This document shows positions 1 through 8,506 of a stretch of 64,000 bases of DNA, in pieces (position 1 is the first letter of the stretch; every line of letters begins with the position of its first letter). The position numbers were made by a program, and so were the translations under genes. The notes under the pieces are model-generated. The model was not told the origin of the DNA. It searched no databases and was given only the letters and a program-made list of their open reading frames with translations. This stretch comes from Bacillus sp. REN10 (GTDB taxonomy: Bacteria; Bacillota; Bacilli; Bacillales; Domibacillaceae): contig NZ_JADHDW010000001.1 of NCBI RefSeq assembly GCF_016820555.1, positions 434,001-498,000 on the forward strand, given 5' to 3'.

Positions 1-1
1 A

Positions 2-727
2 GAGCTTGTTCCCGTTAGTGAATTAGTTGAAAAGTTGCGCTTGATTAAGAGCGAATCAGAGATTAAGATATTAAAGGAAGCTGCCGCTATTGCTGATGCG
101 GCATTCAAGCATATTCTTGCATTTATTCAGCCGGGTAAAACAGAGCTTGAGGTTTCCAATGAACTCGAGTTCTTTATGAGAAAGTGTGGCGCAACATCTT
201 CATCTTTTGATACAATAGTAGCCTCAGGTAAACGTTCTGCTCTGCCTCACGGGGTGGCGAGTGACAAAGTGATTGAAAAAGGCGATATGATTACGCTTGA
301 TTACGGCGCTTATTATCAAGGCTACGTTTCAGATATTACTCGTACCATTGCAGTGGGAGAACCATCCGATCAGATGAAAGAAGTGTATCAAATTGTGTTA
401 GAAGCACAGTTGAAAGGAATGAATGAAATCAAGGCAGGGATGACGGGGAAAGAAGCAGATGCTATTACTCGCGATCACATCACCAAGGCTGGATATGGCC
501 AATATTTTGGTCACTCAACCGGTCATGGGATAGGCCTTGAAGTTCATGAAGGGCCTAATCTATCTTTCCGTTCGGAAATGGTATTGACACCGGGAATGGC
601 TGTTACAGTCGAGCCGGGAATTTATTTGCCTGGAGTAGGCGGTGTGCGCATTGAAGATGATACGATTATCACGGAAAATGGAAATGAACCGCTCACACAT
701 TCTACTAAAGACTTAATCATTCTTTAA
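2..727 (+). CDS. M24 family Xaa-Pro peptidase, 3' part (YqhT/PepQ-like)
   Basis: This is the C-terminal part of a metallopeptidase that cleaves X-Pro bonds in peptides. The reading frame is open to the left edge of the window, so the true start lies upstream; a TTG at 35 is internal. About 241 residues are visible, against about 350 for the full family, so the N-terminal creatinase-like domain is mostly missing. The pita-bread catalytic domain is present with the five expected metal ligands: Asp in TLDYGA, Asp in VSDITRT, His in GHSTGHGIG, Glu in VEPGIY and Glu in RIEDD. It is followed after 21 nt by efp, the usual Bacillus order (yqhT-efp), so the two probably share a transcript. Confidence 0.92.
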   Translation, partial: ELVPVSELVEKLRLIKSESEIKILKEAAAIADAAFKHILAFIQPGKTELEVSNELEFFMRKCGATSSSFDTIVASGKRSALPHGVASDKVIEKGDMITLDYGAYYQGYVSDITRTIAVGEPSDQMKEVYQIVLEAQLKGMNEIKAGMTGKEADAITRDHITKAGYGQYFGHSTGHGIGLEVHEGPNLSFRSEMVLTPGMAVTVEPGIYLPGVGGVRIEDDTIITENGNEPLTHSTKDLIIL

Positions 728-748
728 TGATAATGGAGGATTTTCAAC

Positions 749-1306
749 ATGATTTCAGTAAACGATTTTCGTACAGGGTTAACAATTGAAGTGGATGGTG
801 GCATTTGGCGCGTAGTCGAATTCCAACACGTAAAACCAGGAAAAGGTGCTGCGTTTGTTCGCTCTAAACTTCGTAATCTTCGCAATGGAGCTATTCAAGA
901 AAAAACGTTCCGCGCGGGTGAAAAAGTAGCGAAAGCTCAAATTGACAATCGCAGAATGCAATACTTATATGCGAATGGTGATCAACATGTATTCATGGAT
1001 AATGAATCATACGAGCAAATCGAGCTTCCAGCGGATCAAATTGAATATGAATTAAAGTTTTTGAAAGAGAATATGGAAGTTTCCATCATGATGTACCAAA
1101 CAGAAACACTAGGTGTGGAACTACCAAATACGGTTGAACTAAAAGTAACTGAAACAGAGCCAGGAATCAAAGGCGACACGGCTTCTGGCGGTACGAAGCC
1201 AGCGACTGTCGAAACAGGCTTAGTGGTTCAAGTTCCTTTCTTTGTGAACGAAGGAGATGTATTAATCGTTAATACAGATGACGGAAGCTACGTTTCACGT
1301 GCATAA
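749..1306 (+). CDS. efp: Translation elongation factor P
   Basis: EF-P binds ribosomes stalled at polyproline stretches and stimulates peptide bond formation. The protein is 185 residues, the usual size, with the KOW-like N-terminal domain followed by two OB domains. Lys32 in VKPGKGAAF is the conserved loop-tip residue, which is post-translationally modified in Bacillus. The C-terminal signature [17 protein letters not shown] is present. A good ribosome binding site (ATGGAGGA) precedes the ATG. It is followed by a rho-independent terminator and so ends the peptidase-efp unit. Confidence 0.98.
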   Translation: MISVNDFRTGLTIEVDGGIWRVVEFQHVKPGKGAAFVRSKLRNLRNGAIQEKTFRAGEKVAKAQIDNRRMQYLYANGDQHVFMDNESYEQIELPADQIEYELKFLKENMEVSIMMYQTETLGVELPNTVELKVTETEPGIKGDTASGGTKPATVETGLVVQVPFFVNEGDVLIVNTDDGSYVSRA

Positions 1307-1314
1307 ATTTCAAG

Positions 1315-1349
1315 AAAGCTGTTCCTGAATACAGGGACGGCTTTTTTTC
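1315..1349 (+). terminator. Rho-independent terminator after efp
   Basis: An 11-bp stem with G-U pairs (AGCTGTTCCTG with CAGGGACGGCT) is followed by a run of T residues, just after the efp stop codon. Confidence 0.85.
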
Positions 1350-1392
1350 ATAGTATAATGGTTCATGACAATAACTGAAAGAAGGTTGAGCA

Positions 1393-2538
1393 ATGATAGC
1401 TAGTACAGATAGCGCAAAAGGTCTATTAGATGCTTTAAAAGAGCTCACCAGTAGTTTTCAAGAGCGAGAAAGTGAGCTTGATGTATTGAATTCGTTTCCG
1501 TTTCAAAATGTCGAGGAGTTAAAAAAGATCCACTATACCCAACAAACGTTACCGCAGAAATATGGTGGGGGAGGCGTCAGTTTGTCGCAATTTCTTTCCT
1601 TTCAAGAGCAAATTGCCAAAGGTTGTGGATCAACCGCTTTATCGATCGGATGGCATATGGGAACGATATTAGAATTTGCTGAACATCGTCATTGGAATAA
1701 AGAAGTGGTAGCCATTCTTATTCCTGATATTCAAAAGGGAGCACTCATCAATACCGCTTCTAGTGAGCGTAATGCGGGAAGTCCTCTTCGTGGAGCCAAA
1801 CCAGTGACAACCGCTGTGTTATCTGAAGACGGCCAATCTTATATCATCACCGGGGAAAAAACATTTACTTCCGCCTCTCCGGTCTTAGACTACTTTTTCG
1901 TGACGGCAACAAGAGAAGATGGAACGGTCGCCATTTTCCTTGTTCCACGCGAAACAAAAGGTGTTTCTATCCGCGAAACTTGGGACAGCGTCGCTTTAAG
2001 AGGAACGGCCAGTCATGATTTAATATTAGATCATGTAGAGATACCAGCTCAGTATGTCGTAGAGGAAGTAACCGCTGAAAGCAAGCGTCGACGCAAAGGT
2101 TGGTTATTGCACATTCCTGCCTGCTATTTAGGAATTGCCAGTGCAGCAAGAGATTACGCAGTGAAGTTTGCCGCTGGATACATACCAACGAGCCTTGGAA
2201 AACCAATCGGGACATTGCCCAATATTCAACAACAGATCGGTGAGATGGAAATGTTGTTGCTTTCCTCTAGACATTTTTTATATGGAGTAGCTAAAAAATA
2301 TGAACAGCATCCGGATATTGATGTACAAACAGAAATGGCAGCTGCTAAAAGTTTTGTCACGAATCAAGCGATGAAAATCGTCGATTTAGCGATGAGAATT
2401 GTGGGAGCCAGAAGTTTAAGTGCGAAAAATCCGCTCCATCGTTATTATCAGCATGTGCGAGCAGGTCTTCATAATCCGCCGATGGACGACATTGCCTTTA
2501 CTTCATTAGCGGAAAAAGCGTTAAAAGAAATCGAATGA
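1393..2538 (+). CDS. Acyl-CoA dehydrogenase-fold flavoprotein (YdbM-like)
   Basis: This 381-residue protein has the acyl-CoA dehydrogenase fold: a helical N-terminal domain with LPQKYGGGG, a middle beta domain with ITGEKTFTSASP, and a C-terminal helical bundle. In standard family members the catalytic Glu lies near the C-terminus in a YEGT-type motif. Here the equivalent region reads HVRAGLHNPPMDD and has no obvious catalytic Glu. That pattern is closer to the flavin-monooxygenase branch of the fold (DszC-like). The protein could therefore be a dehydrogenase with unusual chemistry or a flavin-dependent oxygenase. It is a single gene between two terminators, beside but not part of the spoIIIA operon. 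The fold is secure; the substrate is unknown. Confidence 0.8.
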   Translation: MIASTDSAKGLLDALKELTSSFQERESELDVLNSFPFQNVEELKKIHYTQQTLPQKYGGGGVSLSQFLSFQEQIAKGCGSTALSIGWHMGTILEFAEHRHWNKEVVAILIPDIQKGALINTASSERNAGSPLRGAKPVTTAVLSEDGQSYIITGEKTFTSASPVLDYFFVTATREDGTVAIFLVPRETKGVSIRETWDSVALRGTASHDLILDHVEIPAQYVVEEVTAESKRRRKGWLLHIPACYLGIASAARDYAVKFAAGYIPTSLGKPIGTLPNIQQQIGEMEMLLLSSRHFLYGVAKKYEQHPDIDVQTEMAAAKSFVTNQAMKIVDLAMRIVGARSLSAKNPLHRYYQHVRAGLHNPPMDDIAFTSLAEKALKEIE

Positions 2539-2556
2539 AAGTGAATAAGTACGAAC

Positions 2557-2587
2557 AAAAGACGGGCTTCGCCGGTCTTTTTTTGTT
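2557..2587 (+). terminator. Rho-independent terminator
   Basis: An AAGAC...GGTCTT stem with a short TTC loop and one internal mismatch is followed by TTTTTTT. It separates the flavoprotein gene from the spoIIIA operon. Confidence 0.75.
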
Positions 2588-2603
2588 TTTGCGTTAGTGA
2601 AGA

Positions 2604-2631
2604 GCATAACTTGAACGGAAAAACATACATT
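2604..2631 (+). promoter_or_regulatory. Sigma-E promoter of the spoIIIA operon
   Basis: GCATAAC (-35, 2604-2610), a 13-nt spacer and CATACATT (-10, 2624-2631) match the sigma-E consensus (about GCATATT then CATACAAT). It lies 29 nt upstream of the spoIIIAA start, as expected for a mother-cell operon. Confidence 0.8.
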
Positions 2632-2660
2632 GAATAAAAAGGGAGGGGAAGGAGGAAATC

Positions 2661-3584
2661 ATGATCGATACCATTCTATCTTATTTGCCGCCGACATTAA
2701 AGGAAGTCATTCAAAGCCTGCCACCCCAAGTGAAAGATGAGATGGAAGAGATAAGAATTCGAATTAACCAACCGTTAGAGATCATTGCTAGGAACGTATT
2801 CTTTTTGCCGCATATTATTACCGCTGAAGAAGGACAAGTCCTAATCAACAAACTGAGCCACCATTCGTTTTATGCATTAGATGAAGAATTGAGATGCGGA
2901 TATTTAACAATCGAAGGCGGTCATCGGGTAGGGCTAGCGGGAAAAGTGATTTTAGAACAGGGCAAAGTGAAAGCGATTCGTCATCTCTCTTCATTTAACT
3001 TGCGGATTGCCCGTGAAAAAATTGGCGCCGCTCAATCATTGATTCCATCTCTTTATCATGGTCGTTGGAAAAGCACCTTGATCATCGGACCACCGCAATC
3101 GGGAAAAACAACGCTGCTTCGGGATGTGGCACGGGTTGCTGCTAGCGGTGATCAAGCGATCAATATATCGGCAGTAAAAGTAGGGATTGTGGATGAGCGT
3201 TCAGAAATAGCGGGTTGTGTTAAAGGCATTCCGCAGCTTGATGTTGGAACACGTACAGATGTGTTAGATGCTTGTCCAAAAGCAGAGGGCATGATGATGA
3301 TGATTCGCTCGATGAGTCCAGAGGTATTAATTGCTGATGAAATTGGAAGGGAAGAAGATGGACAAGCGGTTGCCGAAGCGATGAATGCAGGTATTGCCTT
3401 AATGGCAACAGTTCACGGAACGAGTTTGAAAGAAGTGATTCGCCGGCCAATGATTGAAAAAATTGTTCAAAATGGTGCGTTTGAACGATTTATTGAACTG
3501 GCCTATCAAGGTGGTGAGCGAGTGTTTCACATTTTAGATGAACATGGGAAGAAGCTAGCGACAAGAGTGGGGGAGACGGGGTGA
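2661..3584 (+). CDS. spoIIIAA: Stage III sporulation ATPase SpoIIIAA
   Basis: SpoIIIAA is the mother-cell ATPase of the SpoIIIA-SpoIIQ channel that joins mother cell and forespore. It resembles secretion ATPases of the type II/IV class. The 307-residue protein has a Walker A motif (GPPQSGKTT) at about residues 143-151 and a Walker B (VLIADEIG) near 221-228. The start is an ATG preceded by a strong GGAGG site. The gene heads the eight-gene spoIIIA operon; its stop overlaps the GTG of spoIIIAB by 4 nt, indicating coupled translation. Confidence 0.97.
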   Translation: MIDTILSYLPPTLKEVIQSLPPQVKDEMEEIRIRINQPLEIIARNVFFLPHIITAEEGQVLINKLSHHSFYALDEELRCGYLTIEGGHRVGLAGKVILEQGKVKAIRHLSSFNLRIAREKIGAAQSLIPSLYHGRWKSTLIIGPPQSGKTTLLRDVARVAASGDQAINISAVKVGIVDERSEIAGCVKGIPQLDVGTRTDVLDACPKAEGMMMMIRSMSPEVLIADEIGREEDGQAVAEAMNAGIALMATVHGTSLKEVIRRPMIEKIVQNGAFERFIELAYQGGERVFHILDEHGKKLATRVGETG

Positions 3585-4093
3585 AATGGATCGGGGCACT
3601 CTTCATTTTATTCGGATCTTTCTGGATCGGGACGGAGCAAGGCAGGAAACTGAGTGAACGAACGAAACAAATTCGTTTGCTAAAATCGGCTTTGCAAGCG
3701 TTAGAAGCAGAAATTGTGTACGGTCATACTCCTTTGCATGAATCAGCGAGAAAATTATCGGAGCGTTTGCCGCCACCGATTGCTTCTCTCTTTTCGTCTT
3801 TTGCTCATTTATTGACAACAACGGAAATGGATGCGCCATCCGCTTGGAGACAAAGCCTGAACGCCATTTGGCCCTATACCGAGTTAAAAGAGGAGGAACG
3901 ATCAATTTTATTAGAATTTGGCGATACAGTAGGCAAACATGATCGGCTGACAGAGCAAAAACAAATTTTACTGACGCTAACACATTTAGCGCGTCAGGAA
4001 CAGGAAGCAGCTGAAAAGTATAAGCAATACGGAAAGCTGTATCGCAATTTAAGTGTCATCGGCGGATTATTTATCGTATTGCTGCTTTTATAG
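3581..4093 (+). CDS. spoIIIAB: Stage III sporulation protein SpoIIIAB
   Basis: This 170-residue membrane protein has a hydrophobic helix at each end and a soluble central domain, the expected SpoIIIAB topology (related to GspF-like secretion components). It starts with GTG inside the end of spoIIIAA. In B. subtilis it is needed for the SpoIIIA complex that keeps the engulfed forespore active. The length is typical and no defect is visible. Confidence 0.94.
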   Translation: MKWIGALFILFGSFWIGTEQGRKLSERTKQIRLLKSALQALEAEIVYGHTPLHESARKLSERLPPPIASLFSSFAHLLTTTEMDAPSAWRQSLNAIWPYTELKEEERSILLEFGDTVGKHDRLTEQKQILLTLTHLARQEQEAAEKYKQYGKLYRNLSVIGGLFIVLLLL

Positions 4094-4112
4094 CAGAGAA
4101 GGAGGAGAACTA

Positions 4113-4316
4113 TTGGGCATTGAAGTGGAAGTCATATTTAAAATAGCCGGCATCGGTTTGATCGTGGCCTTCCTCCATACGATTTTAGAACAAGTAGGAA
4201 AAAAGGAGTACGCCCAGTGGGTAACGTTATTTGGGTTTATCTATGTTTTGTTTTTAATTGCTGCTGTAGTGGAGGATTTGTTTAACACCATTAAAGATGT
4301 TTTTTTATTTCAATGA
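4113..4316 (+). CDS. spoIIIAC: Stage III sporulation protein SpoIIIAC
   Basis: A 67-residue protein with two transmembrane helices, matching the small SpoIIIAC family. I chose the TTG at 4113 because AAGGAGGAG lies 6-7 nt upstream and the protein then begins (M)GIEVEVIFKIAG as in homologues. A longer in-frame ORF from 4053 would overlap spoIIIAB and add residues not found in the family. Confidence 0.93.
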   Translation: MGIEVEVIFKIAGIGLIVAFLHTILEQVGKKEYAQWVTLFGFIYVLFLIAAVVEDLFNTIKDVFLFQ

Positions 4317-4331
4317 CGGGAGAGGAATACG

Positions 4332-4721
4332 ATTGAAATTATACAAGTAGCTGCCATTGTTCTTGTTGCCGTATTTTTCGCTCTGTTACTTGAGGAGCAT
4401 CAGCCGGTCTTTACTTTTTTGCTCGTGTTGTTCGTTGGCAGCAGTCTATTTTTGTTTTTAGCTGATCAAATTGCCAACATTATTTTAATGATCAAGAAGC
4501 TGGCTGCACGTGCGGAAGTGGAGCTTGTTTATGTGGAAACAATGTTAAAGATTATCGGAGTCGCTTACATTGCTGAATTTGCGGCACAAATGACAAAAGA
4601 TGCTGGGCAAGACGCACTGGCAGCCAAAATGGAGCTCGCTGGTAAAGTGATTATTTTATCAATGGCTGTTCCCATTTTAACCCTTTTAATAGAAACGATC
4701 TTGTCCATGTTGCCAAATTAA
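4332..4721 (+). CDS. spoIIIAD: Stage III sporulation protein SpoIIIAD, probable ATT start
   Basis: SpoIIIAD is a small multi-helix membrane subunit of the SpoIIIA channel. Homology (IEIIQVAAIVLVAVFFALL, later KIIGVAYIAEF and TKDAGQ) begins at codon 4332, which is ATT, 5 nt after a GGGAGAGGA site. No ATG, GTG or TTG lies in frame between the preceding stop and the TTG at 4419. Starting at 4419 would remove about 29 conserved residues including most of the first helix. The out-of-frame TTG at 4333 runs into TAG after five codons. With ATT the product is 129 residues, the normal family length. The gene is secure; the start is my inference. Confidence 0.88.
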   Translation: MEIIQVAAIVLVAVFFALLLEEHQPVFTFLLVLFVGSSLFLFLADQIANIILMIKKLAARAEVELVYVETMLKIIGVAYIAEFAAQMTKDAGQDALAAKMELAGKVIILSMAVPILTLLIETILSMLPN

Positions 4722-4751
4722 TCAAAGCATGAGTAACGGTGGGGGATGTGT

Positions 4752-5936
4752 ATGAAGCAACGGTTAAAGTCCGCTCTCTTGCTATTCATTCTTCTCTTAT
4801 CAGCTTCGTACAGCGTGCAAGCCACGAATGAGGAGAAACCGCTAGATCTAGGGGGAATGGCGAAAGAACAGTTACAGCATTTGGGGGTGGAGGATCTTTC
4901 CGCTCAATGGGATCATATCGTGAGAACGTACGGACAGTATTTGCCAGAAGCGCAGCGGAAATCGTTGCCTAGCTTGTTAGAAGGCGGACAAGCAGTTTCG
5001 TTAGGAGAGTGGGCAAAAGGGCTCGTATCGTTTATGTTTCATGAACTAACGGCCAATGGAAAACTGCTTGGTACCCTAATTTTGTTAACCGTTTTTTCTG
5101 TCTTTTTGCAAACGCTCCAAAACGCGTTTGAACAAGGAGTAGTGAGCAAGGTTGCGTACGGAGTGATATTAATGGTGCTGATGATTATCGCTTTAAATAG
5201 CTTTCGCTTAACGATGGACTATGCGACTGAAGCTGTAAATGAGATGATCCAATTTTTGTTCGCACTCGTTCCTATTTTACTTGCTCTATTAGCGACCACT
5301 GGCGGAGTGGTTTCAGCCACGATTTTTCACCCGTTTTTGCTTTTTTTAATGAACATTAGCGGAATATTAATTCAAAAAATAATCTTGCCGCTTTTGTTTT
5401 TTGCTACGTTGATTAGTTTAGTCAGTCTTTTTTCTGAACACTATCAAGCGACAAAATTGGCTGATTTGCTGCGGCGCTTTAGTATCGGCTTACTAAGTGC
5501 GTTCATGGCGATTTATTTAGCGGTTGTTTCCTTGCAGGGAACCGCTGCCGCTGTCTCTGATGGACTGGCGATTCGGGCAGCTAAATTTCTTGCAGGAAAC
5601 TTTATTCCGGTGGTTGGCAGGATGTTTACGGAAGCAGCTGATACGGTCATGAGTGCCTCCTTATTATTAAAAAATACCGTTGGACTGGCAGGAGCAGGCA
5701 TGCTGTTGTTAATCATTGCTTTTCCCGCTTTAAAAATACTTGCCTTGATTATGATCTATAAAGTTTCAGCGGCTATTTTACAGCCACTTGGAGATAAAAT
5801 GGTCGTCAATTGTCTCGACATCATCAGCAAAAATATGACGTATGTATTAGCCGCGCTAGTGATTGTTTCTTTTATGTTTTTTTTATCCATTGTTCTTCTC
5901 GTAGCTGCCAGTAATTTAACGATGATGATTCGCTAA
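4752..5936 (+). CDS. spoIIIAE: Stage III sporulation protein SpoIIIAE
   Basis: A 394-residue polytopic membrane protein, the largest membrane subunit of the SpoIIIA complex. It starts with a signal-like hydrophobic segment (about residues 6-24), then a soluble stretch, then roughly seven or more hydrophobic helices in the C-terminal two thirds. I chose the ATG at 4752 rather than the ATG at 4746 because the GGTGGGGG site touches the earlier one. The ORF is intact. Confidence 0.95.
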   Translation: MKQRLKSALLLFILLLSASYSVQATNEEKPLDLGGMAKEQLQHLGVEDLSAQWDHIVRTYGQYLPEAQRKSLPSLLEGGQAVSLGEWAKGLVSFMFHELTANGKLLGTLILLTVFSVFLQTLQNAFEQGVVSKVAYGVILMVLMIIALNSFRLTMDYATEAVNEMIQFLFALVPILLALLATTGGVVSATIFHPFLLFLMNISGILIQKIILPLLFFATLISLVSLFSEHYQATKLADLLRRFSIGLLSAFMAIYLAVVSLQGTAAAVSDGLAIRAAKFLAGNFIPVVGRMFTEAADTVMSASLLLKNTVGLAGAGMLLLIIAFPALKILALIMIYKVSAAILQPLGDKMVVNCLDIISKNMTYVLAALVIVSFMFFLSIVLLVAASNLTMMIR

Positions 5937-5953
5937 GAAAGGGACCAAGACTA

Positions 5954-6565
5954 ATGGCATTTATCGTGGATTGGCTAAGTAAAGTACTAACTTTTATTTT
6001 GCTTGCAGCGGTAGTGGACATGCTATTGCCATCCTCCTCATTTCAAAGATATGCAAGGGTTGTGATGGGGCTGCTTTTATTATTAGTCATGCTCAACCCA
6101 ATATGGACGTTATTTTCCATTAATATGGAGCAAGAGCTGTATGATTGGATGGCCAAACAAGCAAAAGATGAACAGTTGGAACAGGAACTATCTATTAAAC
6201 AAGATCGTTTAGAATCTACAAAGCAACTGTATATATTAAAAAATGCAGAACAGCAACTTCGTGCAGAAGTGGAAGCTGAATTAAAGAATCAATTTCAAAA
6301 AAAGATAATAGATTTAAATATTGAAGTTCACAACTGGGGGAAATACGCGCCTGAAGACATTGCGCAAGTGGATGTGTATATCGCGTCTATAAATGAGCAG
6401 GAATCTTCCGCTACCGTAGATGAAGTAGTGATTGATTCATCCTTTCAGTCACAAGAAACTCAGAAAGAAGAACAGTCACTCATCGATTTTCTCTCGAAAA
6501 AGTGGAATATTCCGACCGAGCAATTGAATATTCATAAGGTAGAGGAGGGGGACAGCCTTGAGTGA
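5954..6565 (+). CDS. spoIIIAF: Stage III sporulation protein SpoIIIAF
   Basis: A 203-residue protein with two N-terminal transmembrane helices (about 8-27 and 35-55) followed by a soluble domain, as in SpoIIIAF. The domain has the EscJ/PrgK-like fold in the family. Its end overlaps the start of spoIIIAG by 8 nt, so the two are probably translationally coupled. Confidence 0.94.
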   Translation: MAFIVDWLSKVLTFILLAAVVDMLLPSSSFQRYARVVMGLLLLLVMLNPIWTLFSINMEQELYDWMAKQAKDEQLEQELSIKQDRLESTKQLYILKNAEQQLRAEVEAELKNQFQKKIIDLNIEVHNWGKYAPEDIAQVDVYIASINEQESSATVDEVVIDSSFQSQETQKEEQSLIDFLSKKWNIPTEQLNIHKVEEGDSLE

Positions 6566-7205
6566 TCGGAAAAATCCGTTGGAGTGGCTTCAGTCCTTAA
6601 TCCCATCTAAAAAAAGCGGAGAGGAGAAAGCGGCAAATAGGGCAAAGTGGATGGTGATTGTGGCTATCCTTGGTATGGGCATGATGTTTTTCAGTGATTT
6701 GAAGCAAAGAGGAGACATACCGATGATCAATCAAGATCAAGCAAGCTATGAAGAAGCATCTGGACAACAGAATGCACCGAATCACCCCTCAACAAGCGAT
6801 TACGAGCAAGAATACGAAAAAAAACTACAATCTGCGCTTGAGGAAATGGCTGGTGTCAGTAATGTGACAGTTGTAGTCAATATAGAAGCCAGTGAACAAA
6901 AAGTGCTAGAAAAAAACACAGCTGTCAAATCTCAAGAAACGAAAGAAACTGATAAGAAAGGCGGGGAAAGGACAGTCATTGATCAGACGAGAGAAGAAGA
7001 GTTGGTCATGATGAAAGAAGAGAATGGGGATGCTCCTGTCATATTAGAAATGAAAAAGCCGGAAATACGCGGAGTGTTAGTTGTGGCAGAAGGAGTAGAA
7101 AACATTCAAGTGAAAAAATGGGTAATTGAATCGGTGACAAGGGTTCTTCATGTACCGAGCCATCGCGTAGCCGTCATGCCGAAAAAACCAAAGGAGGAAG
7201 CTTAA
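6558..7205 (+). CDS. spoIIIAG: Stage III sporulation protein SpoIIIAG
   Basis: SpoIIIAG forms a large ring in the intermembrane space of the mother cell-forespore channel. This 215-residue protein has one N-terminal transmembrane helix (about 30-48) and a ring-building domain with the EKKLQSALEEMAGVSNVTVVV segment. It starts at TTG 6558, inside the end of spoIIIAF, preceded by GAGGAGGGGG. Confidence 0.94.
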   Translation: MSDRKNPLEWLQSLIPSKKSGEEKAANRAKWMVIVAILGMGMMFFSDLKQRGDIPMINQDQASYEEASGQQNAPNHPSTSDYEQEYEKKLQSALEEMAGVSNVTVVVNIEASEQKVLEKNTAVKSQETKETDKKGGERTVIDQTREEELVMMKEENGDAPVILEMKKPEIRGVLVVAEGVENIQVKKWVIESVTRVLHVPSHRVAVMPKKPKEEA

Positions 7206-7206
7206 A

Positions 7207-7773
7207 ATGTTATTGAAAAAACAAACAGTTTGGTTGTTAACAATGATTAGCTTAGTCGTTGTCTTATCTGTCTATTACATTACTTCCCCAGAACAGCTTT
7301 CCCCTGATGTCGTCTCTACGAAAAATCAAGCGGGAGAGGCGAATCAGTCAACTGAACAAACACCTCAAGAAACTAATGTAGCCGTCGATAATCAGGAGCT
7401 GGAGGTTGTAACAGAATCAGCGGGTGATGAAGCGTTTGATCTGCTGCGATTAGAGATGGAGGATGAAAGAAACAAATTGAAAGAAGACTTGACTGTGAAA
7501 GTGGCTTCATCAGATCTTTCAGCTGCGGACAAAAATCAAGCCTATGAAGAAATGGAAAAATTAACAGAACTAGCAACGAAAGAAAGCGTGTTAGAAACAT
7601 TAATTAAATCGAAAGGATATAAAGATGCTCTCGTTCGAGCGGATGGAACAAATGTTAGAATTACCGTAAAAGCGGAAAAACATTCCGCTGCGGCAGCGAA
7701 TGAAATCATTCGCCTCGTACGGGACGAGCTAGGGAAGCAGCCGGTTGCAGTGGAGTTTCAAACAGTCAAATAG
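7207..7773 (+). CDS. spoIIIAH: Stage III sporulation protein SpoIIIAH
   Basis: SpoIIIAH is the mother-cell membrane protein whose extracellular domain binds forespore SpoIIQ across the septum. The 188-residue protein has one N-terminal helix (about 8-26), an acidic linker, and a C-terminal EscJ-like domain (TKESVLETLIKSKGYKDALV). It begins 1 nt after spoIIIAG and ends the operon. Confidence 0.95.
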   Translation: MLLKKQTVWLLTMISLVVVLSVYYITSPEQLSPDVVSTKNQAGEANQSTEQTPQETNVAVDNQELEVVTESAGDEAFDLLRLEMEDERNKLKEDLTVKVASSDLSAADKNQAYEEMEKLTELATKESVLETLIKSKGYKDALVRADGTNVRITVKAEKHSAAAANEIIRLVRDELGKQPVAVEFQTVK

Positions 7774-7805
7774 CCAAAAACCTGCAGGCGAAATATTGTC
7801 TTAAA

Positions 7806-7846
7806 CGGAGAGCTGCCTTTTACTAAGGCCGCTCTCGTTTTATTTT
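7806..7846 (+). terminator. Terminator of the spoIIIA operon
   Basis: GAGAGC-GCC pairs with GGC-GCTCTC around a short loop, followed by GTTTTATTTT. Confidence 0.8.
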
Positions 7847-8050
7847 CGATGTTTTGACTTTCGTGTATTCATAGAGAATTTGTTAGAATAAAAAAAATAT
7901 TATAAAAATTATTATTTATTCTATCATATTTGTTAGAAAACGGATAAAATATAAGGGGGGAATTCTATTTATTAATTAAAAGTTGAATTCTTACTAGATG
8001 TTATCGTAAGATATTATTATCTAGTCATAATCTTTCAAGGGGTGTCAGAA

Positions 8051-8494
8051 ATGAAAGTACAGGAAATAAGAGAACTTATTAAGCTTGTGAGTCAATCTAA
8101 TATTGAGGAGTTTGTTTTTGAATCAGAAGGCAGCAAAGTAAAAATGAAAAAGAATACAGGAGTCACGTATTCCGTAGTGAAAGATGTACCGCAGGAAGCG
8201 CCGAAAGTAGAAGTTGCACCAGAAGCGCCAAAAGCAGTTGAGAGTACAGAAAACTTACATAAAATCACTTCTCCAATGGTAGGAACATTTTATCAATCTC
8301 CATCTCCAGATGCAGAGCCATATGTAAAGCCGGGATCAAAAGTATCTAGTGAAACAGTGGTATGTATCGTAGAAGCGATGAAACTGTTTAATGAAATTGA
8401 AGCAGAAGTCGAAGGCGAGATTGTAGAAATTCTTGTCAAAGATGGGCAATTAGTTGAATACGGTCAACCGTTATTTTCAGTAAAGCCTTTATAA
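8051..8494 (+). CDS. accB: Acetyl-CoA carboxylase biotin carboxyl carrier protein
   Basis: AccB carries the biotin that shuttles carboxyl groups in the first step of fatty acid synthesis. The 147-residue protein has the conserved N-terminus ([11 protein letters not shown]), a variable Pro/Ala-rich linker, and a C-terminal biotinyl domain with the [12 protein letters not shown] signature; the Lys in AMK is biotinylated. I chose the ATG at 8051 because AAGGGGTG lies 6 nt upstream. It begins the accB-accC-yqhY unit after a 277-nt AT-rich gap from spoIIIAH in which I found no convincing promoter. Confidence 0.97.
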   Translation: MKVQEIRELIKLVSQSNIEEFVFESEGSKVKMKKNTGVTYSVVKDVPQEAPKVEVAPEAPKAVESTENLHKITSPMVGTFYQSPSPDAEPYVKPGSKVSSETVVCIVEAMKLFNEIEAEVEGEIVEILVKDGQLVEYGQPLFSVKPL

Positions 8495-8506
8495 GGAGAG
8501 ATCGGA

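Noticed and set aside
7950-7965. Strong GGGGGG Shine-Dalgarno-like run upstream of accB.
   Set aside because: The frames after it meet stop codons within a few codons, so no leader peptide is supported.
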